A stretch of 64,000 nt of DNA from WLMZ01 sp963732585 (lineage in GTDB: Bacteria > Actinomycetota > Acidimicrobiia > Acidimicrobiales > Ilumatobacteraceae), in the NCBI GenBank assembly GCA_963732585.1, contig CAVSZY010000005.1:1-64000 (forward strand), written 5' to 3'. Positions 36,084 to 44,533 of the stretch are shown here, piece by piece. The position numbers were made by a program, and so were the translations under genes. Each line of letters begins with the position of its first letter. Positions within the stretch are counted from its first letter, which is position 1. Below the pieces are notes generated by a model, which was not told the DNA's origin, searched no databases, and saw only the letters and a list, made by a program, of their open reading frames with translations.

Positions 36084-36280
36084 CAACCGACGGTCACGTC
36101 CTCGGCATGCGGGTACAAGGGGCCGACAGCGATGGCCGGACGCGGAACACGGCAAGCCGCCCCCCGTCGCTGCCTCCGAGGCAGCCCACCCGTCGGTCCC
36201 GAGATATCGAGCCCGATGGCGTCCCGTTCAAGGGCACAGCACGGTCGTAGGAGTTTGGATGCCCACAATAAGCAGCGCTG

Positions 36281-36790
36281 GTGAGTGCGATGGACATCGC
36301 CATGAACGAGCACGGACATGCCCGGAAAACCGGATCCGTTGTGGTCAACCGCGACGTGGTCCACGCGGTGGGTTTCTACACAGCCAACATGCCGGACAGC
36401 TCCGTCCGGACGATCACGCGAGCACCAAGTGACTATCCCGAGGGCCAAGAGGGTGACGTGCTCACCGGCGAGTGCACCGTCGCAGGTATCCCGTGCCTCG
36501 GGCTCAACGATTGCGCCGGCGACCGCGCCGAGCGAAACGTTGTCGTTCAGATCGCCAGCGACGACCAAGCCGAGACTGATCTGCTGTCGCGTCTCCTCGT
36601 CGACAGCGCCGGCGAGGCGAGCGCCTGTGGCTGGTGCAAACACCGCTGGGGCTGTCATTGCAGATCACCCCACGGATCGCACCGAAGCGATGACCTACCC
36701 GATCCGACCGTCGCCGAGCGCGTGTTCGACGCGATGATGACCATGGCGCAAGATCGTCCACGGCGCCATCGAACAGACCCGAACGGGCTG
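36281..36790 (+). pseudogene. PhnB-like VOC pseudogene (decayed copy of 24764-25258)
   Basis: The frame keeps SVVVNRDVVHAVGFYTANMP, GDVLTGECTVAGIPCLGLND and ASACGWCKHRWGCH, but its start is fused to the start of the upstream VOC gene (ATGGACATCGCC in place of ATGAATGACATC). It then shifts after the CGWCK motif, where another frame ends VFDAMMTMAQDRPRRH. An internal deletion thus joined the two VOC genes. Confidence 0.65.
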
Positions 36791-36805
36791 ACCCGCCGAC
36801 AACGG

Positions 36806-36857
36806 GATGACAAGCAGTGACAAGATTCGAGACTTGCCTTGTCACAGTTTTGTCACT
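36806..36857. repeat. Arm-type repeat cluster left of att copy B
   Basis: GATGACAA (36806), AGTGACAA (36816), TTGTCACA (36839) and TTGTCACT (36850): two direct sites followed by two inverted ones. Start spacings are 10, 23 and 11, against 10, 22 and 11 in the cluster before copy A, although the flanking bases differ. Confidence 0.6.
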
Positions 36858-36978
36858 GCGACGGGAGCATACGAGACGAGATGGAACGCGACGAGACCTA
36901 CCCACGGAACCGCGAATGCCCTGGTAGATCGCTACGAGAACGGATCGAACCCGAAGAGCTAATACGAGATTCCGATTG

Positions 36979-37021
36979 CTCATAACCCGAAGGTCACAGG
37001 TTCAAATCCTGTCCCCGCCAC
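36979..37021 (+). other. att copy B: 3' half of tRNA-Met(CAT)
   Basis: Identical over 43 bases to copy A, with CCA intact after the discriminator base. No tRNA 5' half precedes it. It marks the right end of the element that begins at copy A and the left end of the next one. Similarity to copy A runs on for about a dozen bases (AAAGAAAGCCC) before the IS110 debris. Confidence 0.85.
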
Positions 37022-37034
37022 CAAAGAAAGCCCT

Positions 37035-37427
37035 TCTATAACTGAGGTGCCTGCTCCGGTAGGGGTTGGTGGTCACGTAGGGTGACCTTGGGAGGGGTGC
37101 TGGCCGCAACGGAAAAGCCGTGGGCTTCGGGCTCGTTGACCTGATTGTTGCTGGTGCTCGTCTCCCGAGCAGACCCGGTTGAGGAGATTGGTGAGGACCT
37201 GGTTCAGGCCTGTGAGGGTCGGGGTTCTGATGCGCCGGATGACTTCAGATGGTCGGGTGGCCTACGTGGCTGCCGGTTTCTGTCTGGGCGGGTGGTGTCG
37301 GGGGTCAACCCGAGGGTTCGAGCGTGCTCGAGGGCTCTCCCGTCACAACATCCATGCGGCTGCCCGGAATCGTGATTGTCGAGGCCACTTTCCGGGGTGC
37401 TGCTCCAGCAGGACAGGAGAACCCTCG
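37035..37427. other. Region before IS110 remnant, no gene recognised
   Basis: About 390 bases where an integrase would be expected next to att copy B. No integrase motif is readable. The last part is probably the 5' untranslated end of an IS110-type element, since such elements keep their guide-RNA region beside the transposase gene. Confidence 0.35.
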
Positions 37428-37838
37428 ATGTTTGTTGAGGCTAGCCAACCCGGTGTTATCGCCGGGATCGACGCGGCGGTTGTCGCCGCACATCATGTCG
37501 CTTTTCGTGATGGTGATCGGTGGGTCCGGTTCAAGGTCCAGCCGACGTTGGCGGGGATGGCGGAGTTGACTGAACGGCTCCGCCCGTATTCGGGGGCGAT
37601 GGTGACTGCAGAACCGACCGCGGGGACGTGGTTGCCGTTGGGTGCAGCTGTCCGGGCGGCTGGTTGCCGGTTTCACGTGCCCAAACTGCTCCAGGCAATC
37701 AAGGCCGAACTGAACAAGCAGCACGGCAACGGACGGGAGGACTTACTCGAGGTCGCCTTCGCCGATCCGAATGCCCTTGACCTCCCCGACAACCAACTCC
37801 GACTCACCGAACTCCGCTCCCAACTCGACACCGCCTGA
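37428..37838 (+). pseudogene. IS110-family transposase N-terminal fragment
   Basis: From ATG 37428: QPGVIAGIDAAVVAAHHVAF (first Asp of the RuvC-like DEDD site), then ELTERLRPYSGAMVTAEPTA with the second acidic residue and GTWLPLGAAVRAAGCRFHV. After about residue 85 the sequence (AELNKQHGNGREDLLEVAFA) no longer looks like IS110 and stops at 136. A full transposase has about 350-400 residues. So it is a truncated copy fused to foreign sequence. Confidence 0.65.
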
Positions 37839-37896
37839 GTTCGTCGATCGGGTGAAGCGGCCGGCCCCATCCTGGGAAGCTCGCCGGAGTGGCGGC

Positions 37897-37976
37897 AGTT
37901 TTGTAAGGTCGATGCACGTCCAACCCCTCCCCTTTTGTGAGGTCAACACGATCGCTACCCCTCCCCTTTTGTGAGG
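37897..37976. repeat. Three 34-bp-spaced direct repeats before the ATPase gene
   Basis: TTTTGTAAGGTC (37897), TTTTGTGAGGTC (37931) and TTTTGTGAGGTC (37965) are spaced exactly 34 bases. The second and third are preceded by the same ACCCCTCCCC, giving 22 identical bases (37921-37942, 37955-37976). The last repeat ends 20 bases before the GTG start. They look like operator or regulator-binding sites. Confidence 0.7.
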
Positions 37977-37996
37977 TCTATGTGTAGCATGGGAGC

Positions 37997-39467
37997 GTGA
38001 GGGATGACGAACTGCGCCACCACCTGAACAGCTCGAACCCATGGTGGCTGGCCGCAGCGCGTAAGTCGTCACCAACAGCTTGGACGTCATCACACCGACT
38101 CCTCAAAGCCCGCGACCAGAGCGACCTGGGCTACCGGCCGGACGTCCTCGCCGACATCTCGGGCGGCACGATCACGGATCGCTTGGTTGTTCTCACCGGT
38201 CCGCGTCGCGTTGGAAAGTCGGTCGCCCTACTCGACGTCGCCGCTGCGCTATGCGGACGCGAAGGAATCGACCCTCGCCAGGTCATCCATATCCCGTGCG
38301 ACGAGTTTCGACCAACCGATTTGCGCAGGGCGCTGACGCTGGGACGGGACATGACCAAGGTGGTCGACCGCGCCGGGATCACTCGACGCGTCTGGCTGCT
38401 CGACGAGGTGACCGCCGTCGACGGATGGACAGCAACGCTGAAGTCGGCACGAGACGGAACGTTCTTCGGCAATGACACTGTGGTCGTCACAGGAAGCAGA
38501 TGGTCGGATGCCGCCGACATCGAAGGCCATCTCCTCGCTGGCCGGGCCGGCACCGTTCCCGGGCGTCGGCTCCGTCACTTGTTCCCGATGACTTTCCGCG
38601 ACTTCGTCGCTGCGACGCACCCCGAACTCGTACGACCCGACGCAGTCCACCCATCGGACCTACAGTCGCCGACGGTCGCTGCCGCGCTCGACGAGATCGC
38701 CTTCGACATCGACGGGTACGACCTCGCATGGCAGGACTACCTCACCGCTGGAGGATTCCCGAGAGCAGTGTTCGAGCACGCGACGAATGGAGCGGTGAGT
38801 GACACCTATCTGCGTGATCTCGCCGGATGGCTCCGACGCGACCTGCACGATGAGGGTCCCGCTGACTCGTTGCCGCTGCTCCTCGACACCATCGCGTCCC
38901 GATCGACAAGCCCGATGAACATCGCCTCAACATCGCAGGACCTCGGTTATACGGCCGATGTCTTCCGGCGCCGGATACACGCGTCTCGTATCGAGTTTCG
39001 CTGCGATCTGGTGCCCCCAGCGCCATGACAACGGACGAACGATCCCCGGCGCTCAGAGCAAGCTCTACCTCACCGACCCGATCCTCGCCTGGTTGCCGAG
39101 CCGCCTACGTTCGGGTTGCGAACAGCCGGCATTCACAACACTGAGCGAGGCGGCCGTTGCCGTGGCGCTTGCCCGTCGCATCGACGACATCCAAGAGGGC
39201 CGCTGGACCGTGAACGACACCATCGGCTACGCCCGCACCACGTCGTCCAACGAAATCGATCTCACACCGGTTTCCGCACCTACCCCTGCAGGCATGGCAT
39301 GGACGACACCGATCGAAAGCAAATGGGTCGGCACCGGATGGAGATCGGAAGCCCGCGTGCTCGAAGCGAAACACGACGCCGGCATCGTCGCGACCAAAAG
39401 CATTCTTGACCTCGACCACCCCACGTGGGCCGTCCCAGCCCCACTCGTAGCGCTCCTCCTCGGATAA
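37997..39467 (+). pseudogene. AAA ATPase with DUF4143 domain, frameshifted
   Basis: From GTG 37997. AAA_14 part: LVVLTGPRRVGKSVALLDVA (Walker A) and RRVWLLDEVTAVDGWTATLK (Walker B), then VVVTGSRWSDAADIEG and HLFPMTFRDFVAATHPEL. The DUF4143 part begins YLRDLAGWLRRDLHDEGPAD, breaks near 38970-39030, and resumes in another frame as SKLYLTDPILAWLPSRL, VAVALARRIDDIQEGRW and VGTGWRSEARVLEAKH. This family has been linked to toxin or defence roles but is uncharacterised. Confidence 0.78.
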
Positions 39468-39492
39468 CTGCGGCTCCCGAGAACCCGAAGAG

Positions 39493-39511
39493 GTGTCAAC
39501 GAAATGTCAAC
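39493..39511. repeat. Orphan arm-type repeat pair
   Basis: GTGTCAAC (39493) and ATGTCAAC (39504) are 11 bases apart, exactly as before att copy C. About 70 downstream bases also match (GGAACTGCCGCCAAC, GTCTAC, CTACAGGAGTCTTGA). No tRNA fragment follows; the matching stretch is cut at about 39565, where a truncated gene begins. Confidence 0.5.
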
Positions 39512-39571
39512 GGAACTGCCGCCAACAGGCGTCTACGAGGGTCTACAGGAGTCTTGAACGAGGCGCAAGAT

Positions 39572-40375
39572 CTACAACTGGCCGAGCACATCGATCGGCA
39601 TGGCCGCCGTGTGATCGGGCAGACGAAGCGGCGGGACGCGCCACGCAACCTCGCCGGGAACGTCGAGCATCACCCGGCTCGTTGCCAGAACGAATAGCGA
39701 TGGGCACGCAGTGGTGAGCGCAACCACCAGCGGAGTGATGGCCTCGACGACGTGCTCACAGTTGTCGAGGATCAACCGGCACGAAGCACCGTCGAGGGTC
39801 CGTCGCACCGCCTCGGCGAATGGCACCTGCGTCGAACTGCTGATCCCGAACTGCGCACGCATCACACCCTCGACATCGTCGCTTCCCAGCGGCGCCAGTT
39901 CCACCCAGCGGACGCCGTAGGTGAAGTCGTCGAGCATTGCGGCGCCGACCTGCTGTGCCAGTCGGGTCTTGCCCGCGCCGCCCGAGCCGGTTGCCGTGAC
40001 CACCCGTTCCCGCCGCACCAACCCGGCCAGCGTGTCGATTTCGGCAAGCCGCCCGATGAACGGTGTGAGCGCAACCGGCAGATTGTGCGCCGCCGCCACC
40101 GGCGCCTTGAGCGGAGGAAACTCGTCCGGCAGTCCGGGGTGCACGACCTGCCGGGCAAACGCGGCAACGATCGAGTCGCCCTCGCCCTGCTCCTGCGGAC
40201 GGATACCGCCGTGGTTCGCCACGCTCGCTGCGAGTAGTTCGTAGTGCCGGGCGGTCGCCACCCGCATCGCATCAGCCGGTTCGCTCGACCACATCCGAGT
40301 CGAGCCCTCCACGTCGGTGAGCAGGAACGTTACGGTCCCCGTCGGCAGCGCGAATGCCTGCTCAGGAGACGTCAC
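39572..40375 (-). pseudogene. AfsR-like cyclase-ATPase, internally deleted and truncated
   Basis: Residues 1-75 are the start of a class III adenylate-cyclase domain (TVTFLLTDVEGSTRMWSSEP). At QVVHPGLPDEFPPLKAP the sequence jumps to the end of that domain, so about 100 residues are missing in frame. An NB-ARC-type ATPase follows (VVTATGSGGAGKTRLAQQVG, CRLILDNCEHVVEAI, LFVLATSRVMLDVPGEVAWR). It stops after 267 residues, whereas full proteins have about 900-1100. The cut lies at the orphan arm repeat. Confidence 0.75.
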
Positions 40376-40596
40376 CCCGACCTCGCCCGTCGGTACTGTC
40401 GCTGCAGCCCAACAAGTCCGGTCGCCGACGAAGACGATTCATACGATGTCATACTCGCATGATCGACCCGATCGCGAATCACGTCGTCCCCCGACTGGGG
40501 GACCCCATCGGGGGACCTACAACTTGCAGCACCGATGCCGGGCCGTCGCTGCGCTTGAAGAACTACCGGCAGGCGTTGTGTGCCCATCGCCGCCGA

Positions 40597-40655
40597 ACTC
40601 TGCACTCTGCAGCTACTCTGCACTCTGCACGTGCAGAGTTCGGTAGGTGCAGAGT
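40597..40655. repeat. Six copies of ACTCTGCA around the start of the AlbA_2 gene
   Basis: Direct copies begin at 40597, 40604, 40615 and 40622 (two overlapping pairs 18 bases apart). Inverted copies TGCAGAGT lie at 40632 and 40648. The last ends 12 bases before the GTG start. The arrangement is typical of multiple operator sites, most simply for the regulator encoded directly downstream. Confidence 0.75.
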
Positions 40656-40666
40656 AGGAGTGTTTC

Positions 40667-42418
40667 GTGTTCGTTCAGACAGTCCAAGAGTTGGACGACT
40701 TGTTGGTCGGGTTGCGTGCAGCGCGGGGTGATCATCAGTGGATCGAGGCGAAGCGTGCGCGTTCGGCGATGCCGACTGAGCTTTGGAAGTCGCTGTCGGC
40801 TCTGGCCAACTCGAGCGGCGGCTTGGTGGTCCTCGGGGTAGACGAACAGCGGGGCACCTTCGCTGTCACCGGCGTTGAGGATCCGGCCAAGATGTCCGCC
40901 GATCTCCAGAGTCTGTGCTCTCGGGCAGAACCGCCGTTGCGTCCAGCGATATCGATCGTCGCCCACCCTGACGGCGCCGTGGTCGTCGGCCATGTCGCGT
41001 CGGTGCAACGGTCCTATCAGCCGTGCCACTTTCCTGATCATGGTCCGGTCCAACAGAGTTCATTCGTACGTGTGGGCGACGGTGATATCCAGCTGACACC
41101 GGTCGAGGTCGACGACATGTTGGCAGTGCGAAGCCCGAGAGATGACAGTCGTCGTCCGGCACCCGACGGGGCAGGGTTCGAGACTCGAGCCCTGAACGCT
41201 CACTTCGGGCGACGTTCTGTAAGCCGCAACGTCGTCCTTCGCCGCGCTGGGGTGGTCACCGAGACTGATACCCCAACGTTGGCGGGGTGGCTGGCTTTGG
41301 GCCGACATCCCGGTGACGTCAGCCCGCTCGGCCGTGTGGCCTGCATGGCTCAACCGCGACCGGGAGACCCACCCGGATCGCGTCAACGCGGAACGCATAT
41401 TGAGGGCACAGTCGGCGAAATCCTCGATGGGGTCCTCGGCTGGCTCGACGACCAAATGGGCCTGGTTCAAGTCGATCGACAAGGACGCCTGGTTGACGAG
41501 CTGGACTACCCACGAGCCGCCCTGCGTGAGGCACTCTCGAACGCCCTGATGCACCGCAGCCTCAGCCCGTCAGCAGAGTCAACCTCTATCGCCGTGCGAG
41601 TCACCGACTCCGCCGTGACCATCACGAACCCGGGCGGGCTGCACCCCGGAGTCGATCCACATCGACTCGGCCTGAGCCCACTCTCCACACCCCGGAACTA
41701 CGCGCTCGTGCATCTCTGCGGACAACTCACAAGCCCCCAGGGGCTACTCCTCGTCGAAGCCCAAGCGTCAGGCATCGCAAGGGCAGATCGACTCTGCCGC
41801 GATGCGGGCGTAGCGCCGCTTGTCTTTGCCGTTCAACCGGCGATGTTCAGCGCGGTCGCGATTCGCGGTCGCCTCGACCTCGCCCGGGTCGCGACCGAAT
41901 GGCCCGCTATCGCACACGACCCAGCTGCGCTGCGCATCGTCGCCTTCATCGATCGCTTCGAACGACTTCGTGCCGAAGATCCGTCAAGCGTGGCGTACCA
42001 GGTGATTCTTGACGCTACGACCGCATCACGTCTCCTCACCCCGGCGTTGCCTGAACAAACGATCTCGCTGCTCGAATCCCTCGCTGAGGCCCGTGTCCTG
42101 CGCTTGGTGCCGCAGTTCGAGCGGCTCGCGTGGACGCTCGCTGATCGGGGCGAATCGTCGAAGCAGAAACTACTGAACGTTGCTCGCACCGACGCCGTCG
42201 CGGCCATCCTCGACGCGATCGCAGCGACATCCGACGGGCAGCTTCGCCCCCACGATACCCGACTCGACGTCGCCGAGCGGGCGATGCGGAATGCATTCAA
42301 ACGCGCCGCCGACGCGGGCCTCATTGAGGCGACCACCGACGGCCTACACGACCCGAATCGCGCCTACCGCCTGACCGAACACGGACGCCGTCAGCTGGCT
42401 CGGACACGAACACCATGA
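40667..42418 (+). CDS. AlbA_2 (Schlafen-like) and ATP-binding transcriptional regulator
   Basis: Encodes 583 residues from GTG 40667. The AlbA_2 domain reads WIEAKRARSAMPTELWKSLS, then ALANSSGGLVVLGVDEQ and QQSSFVRVGDGDIQLT. A GHKL-like ATP-binding part follows (YPRAALREALSNALMHRSLS, VTDSAVTITNPGGLHPGVDP). The C-terminus holds two winged-helix-like segments, the last being MRNAFKRAADAGLIEATTDG with AYRLTEHGRRQLA. This matches COG2865-type regulators. The region upstream is filled with 8-mer repeats. These proteins occur often in mobile islands with defence genes. Confidence 0.82.
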   Translation: MFVQTVQELDDLLVGLRAARGDHQWIEAKRARSAMPTELWKSLSALANSSGGLVVLGVDEQRGTFAVTGVEDPAKMSADLQSLCSRAEPPLRPAISIVAHPDGAVVVGHVASVQRSYQPCHFPDHGPVQQSSFVRVGDGDIQLTPVEVDDMLAVRSPRDDSRRPAPDGAGFETRALNAHFGRRSVSRNVVLRRAGVVTETDTPTLAGWLALGRHPGDVSPLGRVACMAQPRPGDPPGSRQRGTHIEGTVGEILDGVLGWLDDQMGLVQVDRQGRLVDELDYPRAALREALSNALMHRSLSPSAESTSIAVRVTDSAVTITNPGGLHPGVDPHRLGLSPLSTPRNYALVHLCGQLTSPQGLLLVEAQASGIARADRLCRDAGVAPLVFAVQPAMFSAVAIRGRLDLARVATEWPAIAHDPAALRIVAFIDRFERLRAEDPSSVAYQVILDATTASRLLTPALPEQTISLLESLAEARVLRLVPQFERLAWTLADRGESSKQKLLNVARTDAVAAILDAIAATSDGQLRPHDTRLDVAERAMRNAFKRAADAGLIEATTDGLHDPNRAYRLTEHGRRQLARTRTP

Positions 42419-42447
42419 CCCTGCCGCCAGGACAAGAACCCGACGAG

Positions 42448-42466
42448 ATGTCAACGAAATGTCAAC
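42448..42466. repeat. Arm-type repeat pair left of att copy C
   Basis: ATGTCAAC occurs at 42448 and 42459 (11-base spacing), about 90 bases before att copy C. The surrounding 70 bases match those at 39478-39556. A first, inverted pair like those before copies A and B is not clear here. Confidence 0.55.
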
Positions 42467-42548
42467 GAAACTGCCGCCAACCGGTGTCTACCAGGCCTAC
42501 AGGGGTCTTGACGGAAGTGACAAAAAGGACCTTTGAACAGGCACTACG

Positions 42549-42591
42549 CTCATAACCCCAAGGTCACAGGTTCAAATCCTGTCCCCGCCAC
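42549..42591 (+). other. att copy C: 3' half of tRNA-Met(CAT)
   Basis: Matches copies A and B over 43 bases with one change (ACCCCAAGG for ACCCGAAGG). As before, no tRNA 5' half is present. It ends the third segment of the array. The integrase tail begins 70 bases further right. Confidence 0.85.
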
Positions 42592-42598
42592 CAAAGAA

Positions 42599-42628
42599 GC
42601 CCTGGTAGATCGCTAGATCGGCCAGGGC
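42599..42628. terminator. Hairpin after att copy C
   Basis: GCCCTGG (42599-42605) pairs with CCAGGGC (42622-42628); the loop also contains TAGATC twice. It corresponds to the hairpin after att copy A. Confidence 0.5.
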
Positions 42629-42662
42629 CTCTACCGTTGTGGTACGCGTTCTACCGGCGGTT

Positions 42663-43277
42663 CTACCGTCGAAGTCCGGTAGAGACTGATGTTCGTCGTC
42701 GTGGTAGCCGAGCGGCGGGAGTGACGAGTTGTTCGTAGGTTCGTGCGGCGTCGGCTCGCATGCCCGGCAGGATGTGTGAATCGGCCGATGCTCTTCTGTC
42801 GATGCCGGGGTCGAGTTCGTGTAGGTGCCAACGTAACGGGTTGACCGCTTTTGTGCGTTCTTGCAGGAGGTTCTCGCGGTGATCGATCAGGAGCCGCAGT
42901 TCACGTTCGGGCCCGTCAAGCCGGCCGACGGGCAAGTCTGGCTCGCGTAGGGCTGCCCGGGCAACGGCCAACGCGTCAATCGGGTCGGACTTGCCGTAGG
43001 TGCGGGCCGAGTCACGGGCTTTAGCCATCAGCTTGGGTGGAACGCGCACAATGCGTTCCCCAGCGAACAACAAATCGCGTTCCAACCGGCGAGACAGCTG
43101 GCGGCAATCTTCGATTGCCCACAAACGGTCGCGTGGTGATTGCTCGACCGCCCAGCACAACAACGCCAAACGGGCCGCCGTGGTGGTCCCCACAGTTTTG
43201 GTTGCCAGCTTCTTGCCAACAGCGTCAGCGGCAACGATTGTGCGGCTGCGTTTGTGGGTATCAACCCCGAATATCAT
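42663..43277 (-). pseudogene. Chimera: IS110 transposase N-terminus joined to integrase C-terminus
   Basis: From ATG 43277: MIFGVDTHKRSRTIVAADAV (IS110 RuvC-like start), LWAIEDCRQLSRRLERDLLF, RTYGKSDPIDALAVARAAL and LLIDHRENLLQERTKAVN. After about residue 165 the frame continues, with no stop, as GMRADAARTYEQLVTPAARL, which is the last 30 residues of the same integrase type as at 10545. An IS110 insertion or deletion thus replaced most of an integrase gene next to att copy C. Confidence 0.8.
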
Positions 43278-43529
43278 GACCATGGTCTCCTTCATCAACA
43301 GGTGTGAGGTGGCTCGAACCGGTCGGTGGGCATACCCCAGTCAGGATGTGTTCAGGCTCTTCTCAAGCCACATCGGCCGGTTCGCACTTCGTTCCGAGGG
43401 CCGCAAATCGGCCGGAAGCCACGAAGGCCAGGGTTTTGCTGAGCGAACCCCCAGAACACCTTCAATCATGACACTGGGGGGTTTTGCATCAGGTCCCATT
43501 CAACCGAGCGTTTTGGCCCGCACAACGTG

Positions 43530-44465
43530 TCAGTCGTCTCCGGCGTTGAGCTGGCGCATTTCGAATACGTGGCGTTCGCGGCGCAGCTCTTGTTCCAGTT
43601 CGGTTTCGGTTGGGAGGACCGGGAGGTACTTTGCTGCGAAGATCGATTGGTGATCGGCGAGTAGCGAGTAGCGCGATGGCTTCGCTTCGTTCGGCGCACA
43701 GGATCAGCCCAATCGTCGGGTTGTCATCGGGGCCGCGAACTTCGGCCTCCCAGTAGCGAACGTAGAAGTCCATTTGCCCGATATCGCTATGGTCGAGCTT
43801 GCCAGCTTTCAGGTCGATCAGAACGAACGCCTTGAGCAAGTGGGAGGAACGCCTGCAATTGGTCAATGAGCGCCTGTTCCAGCTCTCGTTCGGTGTACGA
43901 GTAGCGATCTGGCAATCCGACGAACTCCAGCACGTACGGATCTCGCAACAGCGTCTGCGGGTCAGCCAGCTCCACGTCGGCCTCTACCGGTCGAGCGCCG
44001 AGGCCTCGCTCGAAGTATCGGGTCGCGATTTGGCGTTCAAGTTCCCGGGTGCTCCACCGCCCACGGATTGCTTCGTTCATGTAGAACGAACGTGAGCCTG
44101 GGTCGTGTACGCGGGTCAGCAGCCTGTAGTGCGTCCATGACAACTGGACTTCGATCGTTGGCCGATCGGCTCTTTCCGGGAACTCTCCGGATGATGTGCG
44201 ACGCGGCGCGTCGCAGATCTCGAAGCTGTTGAAGAACTGCCGCATCAGTCGGAGGTTGGTGGAGTCAAATCCACGGCCGAACGCCGGCGTTGTGCACGAT
44301 CCGCCGGAATTCACCTCGTACACCGCATGCGGATGGATCGTCTTGCCGTCGCCGTCGGTGAACACCCACTTGTCGGCGTTGTCGATGCCGACAGCGGCGA
44401 ACGCTACGGTCTGGAACGCCCGCCACCCGGCGAGGACCGCGAGGGTGGTGTCGTCCAGTGAGATG
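43530..44465 (-). pseudogene. DUF1016 (YhcG/PDDEXK) nuclease-like gene, deleted and frameshifted
   Basis: Ordered pieces on the minus strand: HAVYEVNSGGSCTTPAFGRG, STNLRLMRQFFNSFEI, EVQLSWTHYRLLTRVHDPGS, STRELERQIATRYFERGLG, DPYVLEFVGLPDRYSYTERE, then in another frame LKAFVLIDLKAGKLDHSDIG and DNPTIGLILCAERSEAIA. This is the DUF1016 layout, but about 60 residues between the 'EALI' helix and the VLIDLK strand are missing, and the end is in a third frame. DUF1016 nucleases recur in defence islands. Confidence 0.72.
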
Positions 44466-44533
44466 GCGCGACGCGCCGTTTTCGTCTTGCCTCTGGTCTC
44501 GTGGACCTGTCTGGCACTTGAGCTTGTGTTCGT

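Noticed and set aside
37897..37976. CRISPR-like array
   Set aside because: Only three units, repeat part 12-22 bases, spacers very short and partly repeated, no cas gene; treated as regulatory repeats.
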